Origin: Thermohalobaculum sp964576075
GTDB taxonomy: Bacteria; Pseudomonadota; Alphaproteobacteria; Rhodobacterales; Rhodobacteraceae
Assembly: GCA_964576075.1 (NCBI GenBank)
Contig: CAZNTX010000019.1
Location: 1-48,659 of the forward strand
DNA: 48,659 nucleotides
Direction of reading: 5' to 3'
Made by a program: the position numbers and the translations under genes. Below are positions 33,386 to 41,923 of this stretch, in pieces. Under the pieces are notes generated by a model. It was not told where the DNA came from. It did not search any database and saw only the letters and a program-made list of their open reading frames with translations. Positions within the stretch are counted from its first letter, which is position 1. Every line of letters begins with the position of its first letter.

Positions 33386-35310
33386 CAGAAGGACTGTCCG
33401 ATCGAGAGATAGGCCTGGAAGCTGTCGTCGACGTCGCGCCCGTTGACGGGGACCGCGATGTCGAGGCGGATCGGGCCCACGGGGGAGTAGTAGCGCAGCC
33501 CCGCGCCCGCGCCGACCTGCACCCCGGCGGAGAGATCGGGCAGGGTGTTCTGGGAGACCACACCCGCCTCCGAGAAGACCGCCACGCCGATATCGCCCCA
33601 GACCCGCGCGCGCAGCTCGATCCCGGCCTCGAGGACCGAGAGCCCGCCCGTCGGGTCGTTCTGCAGATCGAGCGGGCCGATCAGATCCTCGGCATAGCCA
33701 CGCACCGAGCCGCCCCCGCCCGAATAGAAGCGGCGGTTGGCCGGCACGTCGCCGAGCGCGTCGGTGACGATGGTGCCGATGCGGGCGCGCTCGGCCAGCA
33801 CGAGGCGCTTGTCGCCGAGCAGGTCCTGATAGGCCGAGCCGCGCGCCTGAAGCCGCAGGAAATAGGCCGGATCGTCGGCGAAGACGCCGAGGAAGGGCGT
33901 GGCCGCGAGGCGCAGGCGCTGGCCGCGGGTGGCGTCGAGTTCGTTGTCGGTGCTGTCATAGGCGGCGAAGAAGGGCAGACCGGCGAGGAGGGAGGTCTCG
34001 TCCCCCATGCCCTCGTCGATCACCGCGGCCTCCAGGAGCCCGCCGACGCCGACCGTCCAGCGCGGGCCGAGCCGGCGCTCGAGCCCGAGGGTGAGCGTCG
34101 CGCCGATCTCCTCGAATCGGTCGTCGTCGACGCGGCGGACCTCGAAGGCGGAGGTGAGATCCTGCGCGGGGCGGAGGAACTGCGGCTTGAGGAAGGTGGC
34201 GGTGGCCACCTGCTCGTCGAGGCTCACCTCCGTCGAGAGGCCGAGCCGCTCGCCCGCGCCGAAGAGGTTGCGGTGCTCGTAGCCCGCGCGCAGCTCCACG
34301 ATCTCGTCGGTGGAGAAGCGGATGCCCGCGGAGACGGTGCGCGCCGGCGCCTCCTCGAGCTCGACGAGGACCGGGAGCGCCGCGCCCTCCGGCGGCTCCT
34401 CCGGCGGGCGCACGGAGACGCCGGCGAAGAGCCCGGTCTCGAACAGCTCGCCCTGGAATTCCTTCAGATCCGCCGTGCTGTAGACGTCGCCCTCGGCGAA
34501 GGGGAGGTAGCTGAGGAGATAGGCCTCGTCGACATTGGGCGCCCCGGCGAGGCGGATCTCGCCGACGCTGTAGGCCCGGCCCGCGGCGATCGTGCTGTCG
34601 ACCTCGAGGGTGCCGGCCTCGAGATCGGCGAGCGCGTCGCGGTCCCGGAATTCGGCATAGGGCCGGCCCTCGCGGTGGAGCTTGGCCACGGCGGCCTGCT
34701 CCGCGCCGACGATGGCCGCCGCCTCCGCCGGGCCGCCGACGGGCGAGCCGAGGGCGGCGGCGTCGAGCGGGGCGGGCGCCTCCGCCCCGGTCTCGACGAG
34801 GCTGAGCCGGTGCGCCGCGAGGGTGAGCTGCGGCCCTGGCTCGATCAGGAAGCGTAGGGTGGCGACCGGCTCGGGCGGGGGCGCCTCCGCGTCCGCGTCG
34901 TCCTCGATCGGCGGGGTCTCTCCATCGGCGCCGGGCGATGCGGGGGCCGTGCCCTCTGGCGGGGGGACGACCTCGGTCGCGATCTCCGCCTGATAATAGC
35001 CGCGCGAGCGCAGGATCGTCTGCGCGGTCTCGACATCGCCCTGGGCGCGGCGGCGCAGGAAGGCGAGAGACTGCGCGCCGCGGTCCTGCTGACGGTAGAT
35101 CGCGAGCGAGGCCTCCAGAAGATCGGCGATCTCCTCGCTCGGCGCCCCCTCGAGCACGACCTCGTAGTCGAGCGCGGTCTCCGGCTGCTCGAAGGGCGCG
35201 GGGGCGAACGGGTCGTCGCTCGCGCAGGCCCCGAGCAGCGCGAGGAGCAATGCGGGCGCGAGGCGGCGGACCGCCCGACGCAGGGGTCCGTAAGCGGTCG
35301 CGGCTCGCAT
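33385..35310 (-). CDS. tamA: TamA-like Omp85 outer-membrane protein with a lipobox
   Basis: 641 residues from ATG at 35310, with GGGAGAG just upstream. The start MRAATAYGPLRRAVRRLAPA then LLLALLGAC is a lipoprotein-type signal with Cys29 (L-G-A-C) followed by ASDDP. POTRA-type domains run to about residue 310 ('QTILRSRGYYQAEI', 'GRPYAEFRDRDALADLEAGT', 'YLPFAEGDVYSTADLKEFQG'). A 16-strand barrel then ends 'PVGPIRLDIAVPVNGRD' and 'FQAYLSIGQSF', with the Omp85 'RFYSGGGGSVRGY' motif. An acidic Pro-rich insert (about residues 113-147) splits the first POTRA. It pairs with TamB. Lipidation would be unusual for this family outside Bacteroidetes. Confidence 0.93.
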   Translation of the reverse strand: MRAATAYGPLRRAVRRLAPALLLALLGACASDDPFAPAPFEQPETALDYEVVLEGAPSEEIADLLEASLAIYRQQDRGAQSLAFLRRRAQGDVETAQTILRSRGYYQAEIATEVVPPPEGTAPASPGADGETPPIEDDADAEAPPPEPVATLRFLIEPGPQLTLAAHRLSLVETGAEAPAPLDAAALGSPVGGPAEAAAIVGAEQAAVAKLHREGRPYAEFRDRDALADLEAGTLEVDSTIAAGRAYSVGEIRLAGAPNVDEAYLLSYLPFAEGDVYSTADLKEFQGELFETGLFAGVSVRPPEEPPEGAALPVLVELEEAPARTVSAGIRFSTDEIVELRAGYEHRNLFGAGERLGLSTEVSLDEQVATATFLKPQFLRPAQDLTSAFEVRRVDDDRFEEIGATLTLGLERRLGPRWTVGVGGLLEAAVIDEGMGDETSLLAGLPFFAAYDSTDNELDATRGQRLRLAATPFLGVFADDPAYFLRLQARGSAYQDLLGDKRLVLAERARIGTIVTDALGDVPANRRFYSGGGGSVRGYAEDLIGPLDLQNDPTGGLSVLEAGIELRARVWGDIGVAVFSEAGVVSQNTLPDLSAGVQVGAGAGLRYYSPVGPIRLDIAVPVNGRDVDDSFQAYLSIGQSF

Positions 35311-35710
35311 GGGGCTCTCCCGGGTCACCCTCGGTTCCTCGCGCGCGGGGCGACGCCTGTCAAGCAGCCCGGCGGTGCAGACGCGGAAGGCGGCTCCGCC
35401 CTGTGGCGCGGCCTTCCGCGGCGCGCCGGGTGATTCGCGGCGGCGTTCGGGTAAGATCATGAGTTTTCGACGTTTCGACTGTCACAAATATTACATGCTG
35501 GTGTCGCATACCTGAGACGTCGAGCCCCTAGCATACCGGGTGGTATGCCGGGCGGGAGCGACCTCGGCTGGCATGGGCGGACGTCGCCCGATGCGGCGGT
35601 CGTCGGGTGTTGGCGGCGTCCGCGCGCCGTCTGACCGGTCGGGGCGGTCCGGCCGGGAGGCTTGGGATAACGAGGCGCCGCGCGCGCCGATCACAAAACG
35701 AGGACGTGAG
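35311..35710. promoter_or_regulatory. Divergent control region between tamA and the nucleotidase fusion gene
   Basis: The 400-bp gap holds no credible gene. Its core is an AT-rich island at about 35460-35515, containing the tandem repeat TTTCGAC (35465-35471 and 35473-35479) and ACAAATATTACATG (35484-35497), which is the most promoter-like stretch in the area. Just after it lies the perfect inverted repeat GCATACC-GGGT-GGTATGC (35531-35548), which could be an operator or a hairpin. ACGAGGACGTGAG (35698-35710) is the ribosome site for the downstream gene. Confidence 0.45.
35531..35548. repeat. Perfect inverted repeat GCATACC-N4-GGTATGC
   Basis: Two 7-bp arms (35531-35537 and 35542-35548) are separated by GGGT. 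The arms are only moderately GC-rich in a very GC-rich background and lie at the edge of the AT-rich promoter-like island. An 18-bp dyad of this size fits a dimeric transcription factor site. As RNA it would be a stable tetraloop hairpin. The ligand or protein is unknown. Confidence 0.4.
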
Positions 35711-38700
35711 ATGTTCACTCTGCAAATCCTGCATGCATCGGATCTCGAGGGCGGCGTCGACGCGATCGCCAACGCGCCGAACTTCGCCGCGATCGTCGAC
35801 GCGCTCGAGGCCGAGGCGGAGGCCGCCGGCTACGGCTCGATCCTTCTCTCGGCCGGCGACAACTACATCCCCGGCCCGTTCTTCAACGCCGCGCAGTTCG
35901 TCGGCGACGACATTTTCGTGGATACCTACTCGGCGCTCTTCGCCGACGACCTCGCCGCGAACCCCGACATCGTCCTGGATGTCGGCGACGGGCGCGGCAA
36001 TGCCGACATCGCCATCGCCAACATCCTCGGCATCGACGCCTCCGCCGTCGGCAATCACGAGTTCGACAACGGCCCCGACGCCTTCGCCGGCCTGATCACG
36101 CCCGCGGTGGACGGCACCACGATCGAGAGCTTCGGCGCCCTCTTCCCCTACCTCTCCGCCAATCTCGACTTCTCCGGCGAGCCGGCGCTGGCCGATCTCG
36201 TGACCGACGAGATCCGCCCCGCCGCGGACTACGCGCAGACCCCGAGCCAGCTCGCCGCCGGCGAGGGCTCGGATGCCGAGATCGCCGCCTCGACCATCGT
36301 GGAGGTCGACGGCGAGCAGGTCGGCATCCTCGGCGCGACCTATCAGATCGTCTCCACCGTCTCCTCCACCGGCGGCGTGGTCGACGAGACCGGCGGCGAG
36401 AACGACATGGCGCTCCTCGCCGAGAACCTGCAGCCCGATGTCGACGCGCTGATCGCGGCCGGCGTGAACAAGGTCGTTCTCGTCACCCATCTGCAGGACT
36501 TCAACCGCGAGGTCGAGCTCGCCGGCCTGCTCGAGGGCGTCGACGTCATCATCGCCGGCGGCTCCGACACCATCTCCGCGGACGAGCAGGACACCCTGCG
36601 CACCGGCGACGAGGCGCAGCAGCCCTATCCCTTCGTGGCCACCGGCGCCGACGGCAACCCGGTCGCCATCGTCTCGACCGACGGCGAGTATTCCTATGTC
36701 GGCCGTCTCGTGATCGACTTCGACGAGAACGGCGTGATCGTTCCCGAGTCGGTGGATGCCGAGGTCTCCGGCGCCTTCGCGACCGACGAGGCGGGCCTCC
36801 TCGCCACCACCGGCGCCGCGAGCGTCGAGGACGCGATCGCGGGCTCCGAGAAGGCCACCCTCGTCTCCGGCCTCACCGACGCCGTGCAGACCCAGGTCAC
36901 CGAGAGCGACGGCACCGTCTTCGGCCAGACCGGCGTCTATCTCGACGGCCGCCGCGAGACCGTCCGCACCGAGGAGTCGAACCTCGGCAACCTGACCGCC
37001 GACGCCAACATCGTCGCCGCGCGCACGGTCGACCCCGACGTCATCGTCTCCATCAAGAACGGCGGCGGCATCCGCGCGGCCATCGGCGAGATCGACGGCG
37101 AGACCGGCGAGCTGCTGCCGACCCAGGCCAACCCGGTCTCCGGCAAGGACGAGGGCGAGGTCTCCGAGCTCGACATCCAGAACGCGCTGCGCTTCAACAA
37201 CGGTCTCGTGGTGGTCGACCTCTCGACGGCCGATCTCAAGATCATTCTCGAGCACGCGGTGGCCTCCTCCGGCCCCGGCTCGACGCCCGGCCAGTTCTTC
37301 CAGGTGGGCGGCCTGCGCGTCTCGGTCGATCTCGAGGGCACCGCGCAGGAGCTCGACGACACCGGCGCCGTGACCACCGAGGGCACCCGCATCCAGAACG
37401 TCGCCCTGATCGACGAGGACGGGAACACCACCCAGGTCATCATCGAGAACGGCGAGGTGGTCGAGGGCGCGCCCGAGAGCATCAAGACGGTGACGCTCAA
37501 CTTCCTCGCGGGCGACGACGGCGATCTCGTCGGCGGCGACGGCTATCCCTTCCGCGCCCTCTCCCCCACCGTGGTCGACACCGAGATCGGCGAGCAGCAG
37601 GCGCTGCAGGACTTCCTCGCGGCCAACTTCCCCGAGGACGGCGACGCGGCCTTCTCCGAGCCGGAGCTCGCCGCGAGCCTCGACCGGCGCATCCAGATCC
37701 TCGACAACGGCGGCTCCGACACCGTGCTCGCCCCGGTCCCGACCGGCGAGATCGAGGCGAGCCTCGTCTTCTCCTACCAGGGCGAGAGCGATCCGGAGGA
37801 CGAGGACAGCCCCGAGGGCGCGTCCGAGGTCGTCTCCTATGTCGACGGCACGCTCTACACCACCAACGGCAATCTCGACCGCATCGACGTCGTCGACGCC
37901 GCCACCGGCGAGCTGACCGGCTCGATCGACCTGAGCGGCCTGCCGAGCTATGCCGGCGTGCAGTCGGTCGCGGCCTCCGAGGACGTCGTGGTCGCCGTGG
38001 TCGACACCACCCTGTTCAGCACCCCCGAGAACGGCATCGCGGCGATCTACGACCGCGAGACCCTCGAGCTGCTGTCCACGGCGACCCTCGGCAACCTGCC
38101 CGACAGCATCGCGATCTCGCCGGACGGGCTGACCGCCGTCGTCGCCAACGAGGGCGAGTTCAACGGCGAGAGCGACGTGACCATCGACGCCCGCGGCTCG
38201 GTCTCGATCATCGACCTCTCCGACCCGGCCGCCCCCACCGTCGAGCGCGTGGGCTTCAGCGACGTCGACGCCTCCAACCTGCGCATCCGCGAGGGCGTGT
38301 CCCCCGAGTTCGACATCGAGCCGGAATACACGACCTTCACGCCGGACGGGACGCTCGCGATCGTCTCGCTGCAGGAGAACAACGGCCTCGCGGTGATCGA
38401 CGTCGCCTCCGCCTCGCTGGTCGCCCTCGTCGACAGCGGCCTCGTCGACCATAGCCAGGAGGGCTTCGGCTTCGACGCGACCGACGACGACGTGATCGAC
38501 ATCCTGCCCCGCAACACCGTCGGCATGCGCATGCCGGACGCCATCGCCACCTACGAGGCGAACGGCGCGGTCTACATCCTCGGCGCCAACGAGGGCGACG
38601 GCCGCGGCGACATCACCGAGGGCGACGAGGGCGTCAATGTCGAGGATGCGGACGAGGCGCGCGTCGAGGACCTGATCGAGCTCGGCCTGATCGACGAGAG

Positions 38701-39526
38701 CGTCGACACCGCCGGCCTCGAGCGGCTCACCGTCTCCACCGTCGACGGCGACACCGACGGCGACGGCGACATCGACGTGCTGCACAGCTTCGGCTCGCGC
38801 TCCTTCACGATCTGGGACACCGAGGGCAACGTGATCTTCGACTCGGGCGACCAGTTCGAGAGCATCATCGCCAACCTCGCCCCGGAGCGCTTCAACGACG
38901 ATGACGGCGAGCTCGGCCAGAACCGCTCCGACGCCAAGGGCCCCGAGCCCGAGGCCATCGCCGTGGGCGAGATCTCCGGGCGCACCTACGCCTTCATCGG
39001 CGCGGAGCGCGACTCGGGGATCTTCGTCTACGACGTGACCGAGCCGGCCAACTCCCGCTACGTCACCTATCTCGACGGCTTCGAGAGCGGCAATCTCGGC
39101 CCGGAGACGATCGCCTTCATCCCGGCCGCCGAGAGCGCGACCGGGCAGGCCCAGATCGCGGTGTCCTACGAGATCACCGGCACCACCGCGGTCTACGACC
39201 TCGCCCTCGACGCCGACGAGGCCGCGACCGAGGAGTTCTACCTCGCCGCCCTCGGCCGCACCTCCGACGTCGCCGGCCGCGACTTCTGGTCGGATCTGCT
39301 CGAGGACGCCTCGATCGAGTTCCTCGCCGAGGCCTTCGACCTCTCCAACGAGTTCCAGGTGCTGATCGACGGGCTGACCGATCTCGAGGGCCTCAACCTC
39401 GTCTTCAACAATGCCCTCGGCCGCGACGCGACCGAAGAGGAGCAGGCCGAGTTCCTCCCCGGCATCGCCGAGGAGGGCTACGACCAGGTGCTCGCCTCGC
39501 TGGTCGACAATTTCGACTTCGCCTGA
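35711..39526 (+). CDS. Secreted fusion: 5'-nucleotidase-like domain, choice-of-anchor I propeller, DUF4214
   Basis: 1271 residues, no Sec signal peptide: it begins MFTLQILHASDLEGG directly with the first strand. Residues 1 to ~660 are a metallophosphatase/5'-nucleotidase (S-A-G49-D-N51, G114-N-H-E-F-D119, N450-GGGIR455, 'FNNGLVVVDLSTADLKIILE'). Usual metal ligands differ: DxH reads D11-L-E13 and GHxH reads G283-G-S-D-T287. Residues ~680-1165 are a choice-of-anchor I beta-propeller with a Ca-loop-like DGDTDGDGDID near 1013. Residues ~1173-1271 are DUF4214 ('EEFYLAALGRTSDVAGRDFW'), common on type I secreted proteins. Export by a type I system and release of phosphate or nucleosides are inferred. 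A GAGG precedes the ATG. Confidence 0.9.
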   Translation: MFTLQILHASDLEGGVDAIANAPNFAAIVDALEAEAEAAGYGSILLSAGDNYIPGPFFNAAQFVGDDIFVDTYSALFADDLAANPDIVLDVGDGRGNADIAIANILGIDASAVGNHEFDNGPDAFAGLITPAVDGTTIESFGALFPYLSANLDFSGEPALADLVTDEIRPAADYAQTPSQLAAGEGSDAEIAASTIVEVDGEQVGILGATYQIVSTVSSTGGVVDETGGENDMALLAENLQPDVDALIAAGVNKVVLVTHLQDFNREVELAGLLEGVDVIIAGGSDTISADEQDTLRTGDEAQQPYPFVATGADGNPVAIVSTDGEYSYVGRLVIDFDENGVIVPESVDAEVSGAFATDEAGLLATTGAASVEDAIAGSEKATLVSGLTDAVQTQVTESDGTVFGQTGVYLDGRRETVRTEESNLGNLTADANIVAARTVDPDVIVSIKNGGGIRAAIGEIDGETGELLPTQANPVSGKDEGEVSELDIQNALRFNNGLVVVDLSTADLKIILEHAVASSGPGSTPGQFFQVGGLRVSVDLEGTAQELDDTGAVTTEGTRIQNVALIDEDGNTTQVIIENGEVVEGAPESIKTVTLNFLAGDDGDLVGGDGYPFRALSPTVVDTEIGEQQALQDFLAANFPEDGDAAFSEPELAASLDRRIQILDNGGSDTVLAPVPTGEIEASLVFSYQGESDPEDEDSPEGASEVVSYVDGTLYTTNGNLDRIDVVDAATGELTGSIDLSGLPSYAGVQSVAASEDVVVAVVDTTLFSTPENGIAAIYDRETLELLSTATLGNLPDSIAISPDGLTAVVANEGEFNGESDVTIDARGSVSIIDLSDPAAPTVERVGFSDVDASNLRIREGVSPEFDIEPEYTTFTPDGTLAIVSLQENNGLAVIDVASASLVALVDSGLVDHSQEGFGFDATDDDVIDILPRNTVGMRMPDAIATYEANGAVYILGANEGDGRGDITEGDEGVNVEDADEARVEDLIELGLIDESVDTAGLERLTVSTVDGDTDGDGDIDVLHSFGSRSFTIWDTEGNVIFDSGDQFESIIANLAPERFNDDDGELGQNRSDAKGPEPEAIAVGEISGRTYAFIGAERDSGIFVYDVTEPANSRYVTYLDGFESGNLGPETIAFIPAAESATGQAQIAVSYEITGTTAVYDLALDADEAATEEFYLAALGRTSDVAGRDFWSDLLEDASIEFLAEAFDLSNEFQVLIDGLTDLEGLNLVFNNALGRDATEEEQAEFLPGIAEEGYDQVLASLVDNFDFA

Positions 39527-39554
39527 TCGACGCGCCAGAGCGCCAGACATCGGA

Positions 39555-39574
39555 GGCCCCCCCGCGCGGGGGCC
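39555..39574 (+). terminator. Terminator of the nucleotidase fusion gene
   Basis: GGCCCCC (39555-39561) pairs with GGGGGCC (39568-39574) around a CCGCGC loop, 28 bp past the stop codon. It is followed by CTCTCGCGTTTCC, with only a short T stretch. It separates the fusion gene from the next small gene. Confidence 0.65.
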
Positions 39575-39688
39575 CTCTCGCGTTTCCGCCCCTTGGCCGG
39601 CCGCCCGATTCGGAGGACACTCCGCGCGAGACGCCGCCTGCCCCCGCCATCGCAGGGGCCGCGCCACCAGCCGGAGAGGAGCCTGCGC

Positions 39689-39973
39689 ATGCCGAGCCGC
39701 CGCCCCGCCGCCGTTCTCCTCGCCGTCCTCGCAGCCGCCCCGGCCGCTGCGGAAGGCGAGCTCGAGCCCACCGTGCTCGATCTCCTGCTCGCCCCGCCCC
39801 CGCCGCTCACCGAGGCAGAGCGCGCCCGCCCGATGAGCCTCGGGCCGATCCGCCTGCCTGCCGCCGAGCGCGCGGCCGAGCCCGCTCCCGAGCCCGCCGC
39901 GCCGAAGGACTACGGCGTCGGCAGCGGCCAGGGCGGCGGCGGCACCACCACCATCGAGCTCGATTTCGACTGA
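39689..39973 (+). CDS. Small exported protein of unknown function
   Basis: 94 residues from ATG at 39689, with the good ribosome site GGAGAGGAG 7 bp upstream. A signal peptide is visible: MPSRRPAAVLLAVLAAAPAAA, then EGELEP. The mature chain (about 73 residues) is Pro/Glu/Ala-rich ('LDLLLAPPPPLTEAERARP'), then has a Gly-rich stretch (GVGSGQGGGGTTT) and an acidic end IELDFD. No cysteine and no known domain. It is probably periplasmic and unstructured. It converges on tsf with a shared hairpin between them. Confidence 0.6.
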   Translation: MPSRRPAAVLLAVLAAAPAAAEGELEPTVLDLLLAPPPPLTEAERARPMSLGPIRLPAAERAAEPAPEPAAPKDYGVGSGQGGGGTTTIELDFD

Positions 39974-39984
39974 TCCGGAAACGG

Positions 39985-40013
39985 AAAACGCCCCGGCCGC
40001 GAGGACCGGGGCG
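39985..40013 (-). terminator. Intrinsic terminator of the rpsB-tsf operon
   Basis: On the minus strand CGCCCCGG (40013-40006), a 9-nt loop, and CCGGGGCG (39996-39989) form a perfect 8-bp stem followed directly by TTTT (39988-39985). It lies 27 bp after the tsf stop. On the plus strand the same hairpin, without a T-run, may also serve the small exported-protein gene. Confidence 0.85.
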
Positions 40014-40039
40014 CCGCGATGTTCCGCCGATGGAGGGCC

Positions 40040-40933
40040 TCAGCCGCCGAGGGTCTTCTGCACCTCGGCCGCGAAGTCCTCCTCCGCCTTCTCGATCCCC
40101 TCGCCGACCTCGAGCCGCACGAAGGCCGTCACCGTCGCCCCGGGCGCCGCCTCTGCCACGGCCTTCTCGACCGACAGATCGGGGTTGATGACGAAGGCCT
40201 GCTTCAGAAGGCAGACCTCCTGATAGAACTTGTTCATCCGCCCGACGATCATCTTCTCGATCACGTTGTCGGGCTTGCCCGAGGCGCGGGCCTGTTCGGT
40301 CAGCACGCTCTTCTCGCGCTCGACGAGGGCCGGGTCGAGGTCCTCCACATCGAGCGCGGCCGGGTTGGTCGCGGCCACATGCATCGCCACCTGCCGGCCG
40401 ACCGCCGCGGCCGCCTCCGCCTCGCCGCCCCGCAGCGCGACGAGCACGCCGATCTTGCCCATGCCCTCGGCCGCGGCGTTGTGGACATAGCTCGCCACCA
40501 CGTCGCCCTCGGCCTTCGCCATGCGCCGGAGCTGCATGTTCTCGCCGATGGTCGCGACCTTGTCGGTCACGATCTCGGCCACGGTCTTGCCGCCCATCGG
40601 GGCCGCGGCGAGCGCCTCGGCATCGGCCACCCCGAGCGCCGCCTGCGCGATGCCGGCCACCATCTCCTGGAACTCGGCGTTCCGGGCGACGAAGTCGGTC
40701 TCCGAGTTGACCTCCACCGCGACGCCGACCCCGCCATCGACCGCGACGGCGACGAGGCCCTCCGCGGCGGTGCGCCCCGACTTCTTCGCCGCCTTCGCCA
40801 GGCCCTTCTGGCGCAGCCAGTCGACCGCCGCCTCCATGTCGCCCTCGGTCTCGACCAGCGCCTTCTTGGCGTCCATCATGCCGACGCCGGTCTTCTCGCG
40901 GAGCTCCTTCACCATGCCCGCACTGATCGCCAT
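40040..40933 (-). CDS. tsf: Translation elongation factor Ts
   Basis: 297 residues. The N-terminal UBA-like domain carries 'VKELREKTGVGMMDAKKALV', followed by 'VEVNSETDFVARNAEFQEM' with the TDF loop that contacts EF-Tu. The core then shows 'VAMHVAATNPAAL' and 'GRMNKFYQEVCLLKQAFV'. EF-Ts exchanges GDP for GTP on EF-Tu. It lies 150 bp after rpsB in the usual rpsB-tsf operon. That spacer contains a large hairpin. Confidence 0.98.
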   Translation of the reverse strand: MAISAGMVKELREKTGVGMMDAKKALVETEGDMEAAVDWLRQKGLAKAAKKSGRTAAEGLVAVAVDGGVGVAVEVNSETDFVARNAEFQEMVAGIAQAALGVADAEALAAAPMGGKTVAEIVTDKVATIGENMQLRRMAKAEGDVVASYVHNAAAEGMGKIGVLVALRGGEAEAAAAVGRQVAMHVAATNPAALDVEDLDPALVEREKSVLTEQARASGKPDNVIEKMIVGRMNKFYQEVCLLKQAFVINPDLSVEKAVAEAAPGATVTAFVRLEVGEGIEKAEEDFAAEVQKTLGG

Positions 40934-40985
40934 CGCTCGCTCTCCATTCCTGCTCCGGGCCGGCCCCAGGTCCCCCCTCGGTCCC

Positions 40986-41044
40986 GCGGTCCGGCCCCGT
41001 CTGGTATCCGGTTTGTGTGACGGATCCGCGACGCTCCGGACCGC
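40986..41044 (-). promoter_or_regulatory. Nested hairpin in the rpsB-tsf spacer
   Basis: GCGGTCCGG (minus strand, from 41044 to 41036) pairs with CCGGACCGC (40994-40986), 9 bp. Inside it ATCCG/CGGAT (41025-41021 with 41010-41006) closes a 10-nt loop TCACACAAAC. There is no T-run. It could set the ratio of S2 to EF-Ts by partial termination, RNA processing or stabilisation; the role is inferred. Confidence 0.45.
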
Positions 41045-41083
41045 GCTCTCCGCGCAGGCCCGGCGCCGCGGCGGCGCGCCGCC

Positions 41084-41923
41084 TCAGGAGGCGGCGCCGG
41101 TCTCGCTCTCGGGGGTCTCGGCCGCGCCCATGTCCTCCGCGGGCGGGTTTTCCGCCGCGCCGGGGTCCTCCTCGGCGCCGATCTCCTCCATCGGCACGTC
41201 CTCGAGCTCGCCGAGATCGAAGCCCGCGGCCCCCATCTGGCTCGCCATCCCGTCGATCACCGCCCGCGCCGTCAGGTCGCAATAGAGCGAGATCGCCCGC
41301 GCCGCGTCGTCGTTGCCCGGGATCGGGAACTGGATGCCGTCCGGATCGGAATTGCTGTCGAGCACCGCGACCACCGGGATGCCGAGCTTGTTCGCCTCGG
41401 CGATGGCCAGCGCCTCCTTGTTGGTGTCGATCACGAAGAGCATGTCCGGCAGCCCGCCCATCTCGCGGATGCCGCCGAGCGCCATCTGCAGCTTGGTCCG
41501 CTCGCGGTCGAGCTGGAGCCGCTCCTTCTTGGTGAAGCCCGCGGCGCCGTCCTCGAGCCGGTCGTCGAGCTCGCGCAGCCGGTTGATGGAGTTCGACACG
41601 GTCTTCCAGTTGGTCAGCGTGCCGCCGAGCCAGCGGTGGTTCATGAAATACTGCGCGCAGCGCATCGCGCTCTCGGCGAGCGGCTGCTGCGCCTGCCGCT
41701 TGGTGCCGACGAAGAGGATGCGCCCGCCGCGCGCCACCACCTCGCGCATGGCGTTGAGCGCCGCGTCGAGCAGCGGCACGGTCTGCGTCAGATCGATGAT
41801 GTGGATGCCGTTCCGCTCCCCATAGATGTATTCGCGCATCTTGGGGTTCCAGCGGTGGGTCTGGTGGCCGAAATGAACGCCAGCTTCGAGGAGCTGGCGC
41901 AGGCTGACATCGGGCAGCGCCAT
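41084..41923 (-). CDS. rpsB: Small-subunit ribosomal protein uS2
   Basis: 279 residues. 'LLEAGVHFGHQTHRWNPKM', 'IYGERNGIHIIDLTQTVPLL', 'ILFVGTKRQAQQPLAESAMR', 'NHRWLGGTLTNWKT' and 'VDSN'-like 'VAVLDSNSDPDGIQFPIPGN' are universal S2 stretches. About 45 residues at the C-terminus are an acidic, low-complexity tail (EDVPMEEIGAEEDPGAAE and on). This extension is common in alphaproteobacteria and longer than in E. coli. It is the first gene of the minus-strand rpsB-tsf operon. Confidence 0.98.
   Translation of the reverse strand: MALPDVSLRQLLEAGVHFGHQTHRWNPKMREYIYGERNGIHIIDLTQTVPLLDAALNAMREVVARGGRILFVGTKRQAQQPLAESAMRCAQYFMNHRWLGGTLTNWKTVSNSINRLRELDDRLEDGAAGFTKKERLQLDRERTKLQMALGGIREMGGLPDMLFVIDTNKEALAIAEANKLGIPVVAVLDSNSDPDGIQFPIPGNDDAARAISLYCDLTARAVIDGMASQMGAAGFDLGELEDVPMEEIGAEEDPGAAENPPAEDMGAAETPESETGAAS

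Noticed and set aside
29999..33412. An 1137-codon plus-strand frame over tamB
   Set aside because: It is a composition shadow of TamB; it has no ribosome site and no recognisable domain, and TamB is unmistakable on the minus strand.
35528..39667. A 1379-codon open frame on the minus strand antisense to the nucleotidase fusion
   Set aside because: It mirrors the plus-strand gene through GAC/GTC and CTC/GAG symmetry, gives a Val/Asp/Glu/Gly-biased product with no domain, and the plus strand has clear family motifs.
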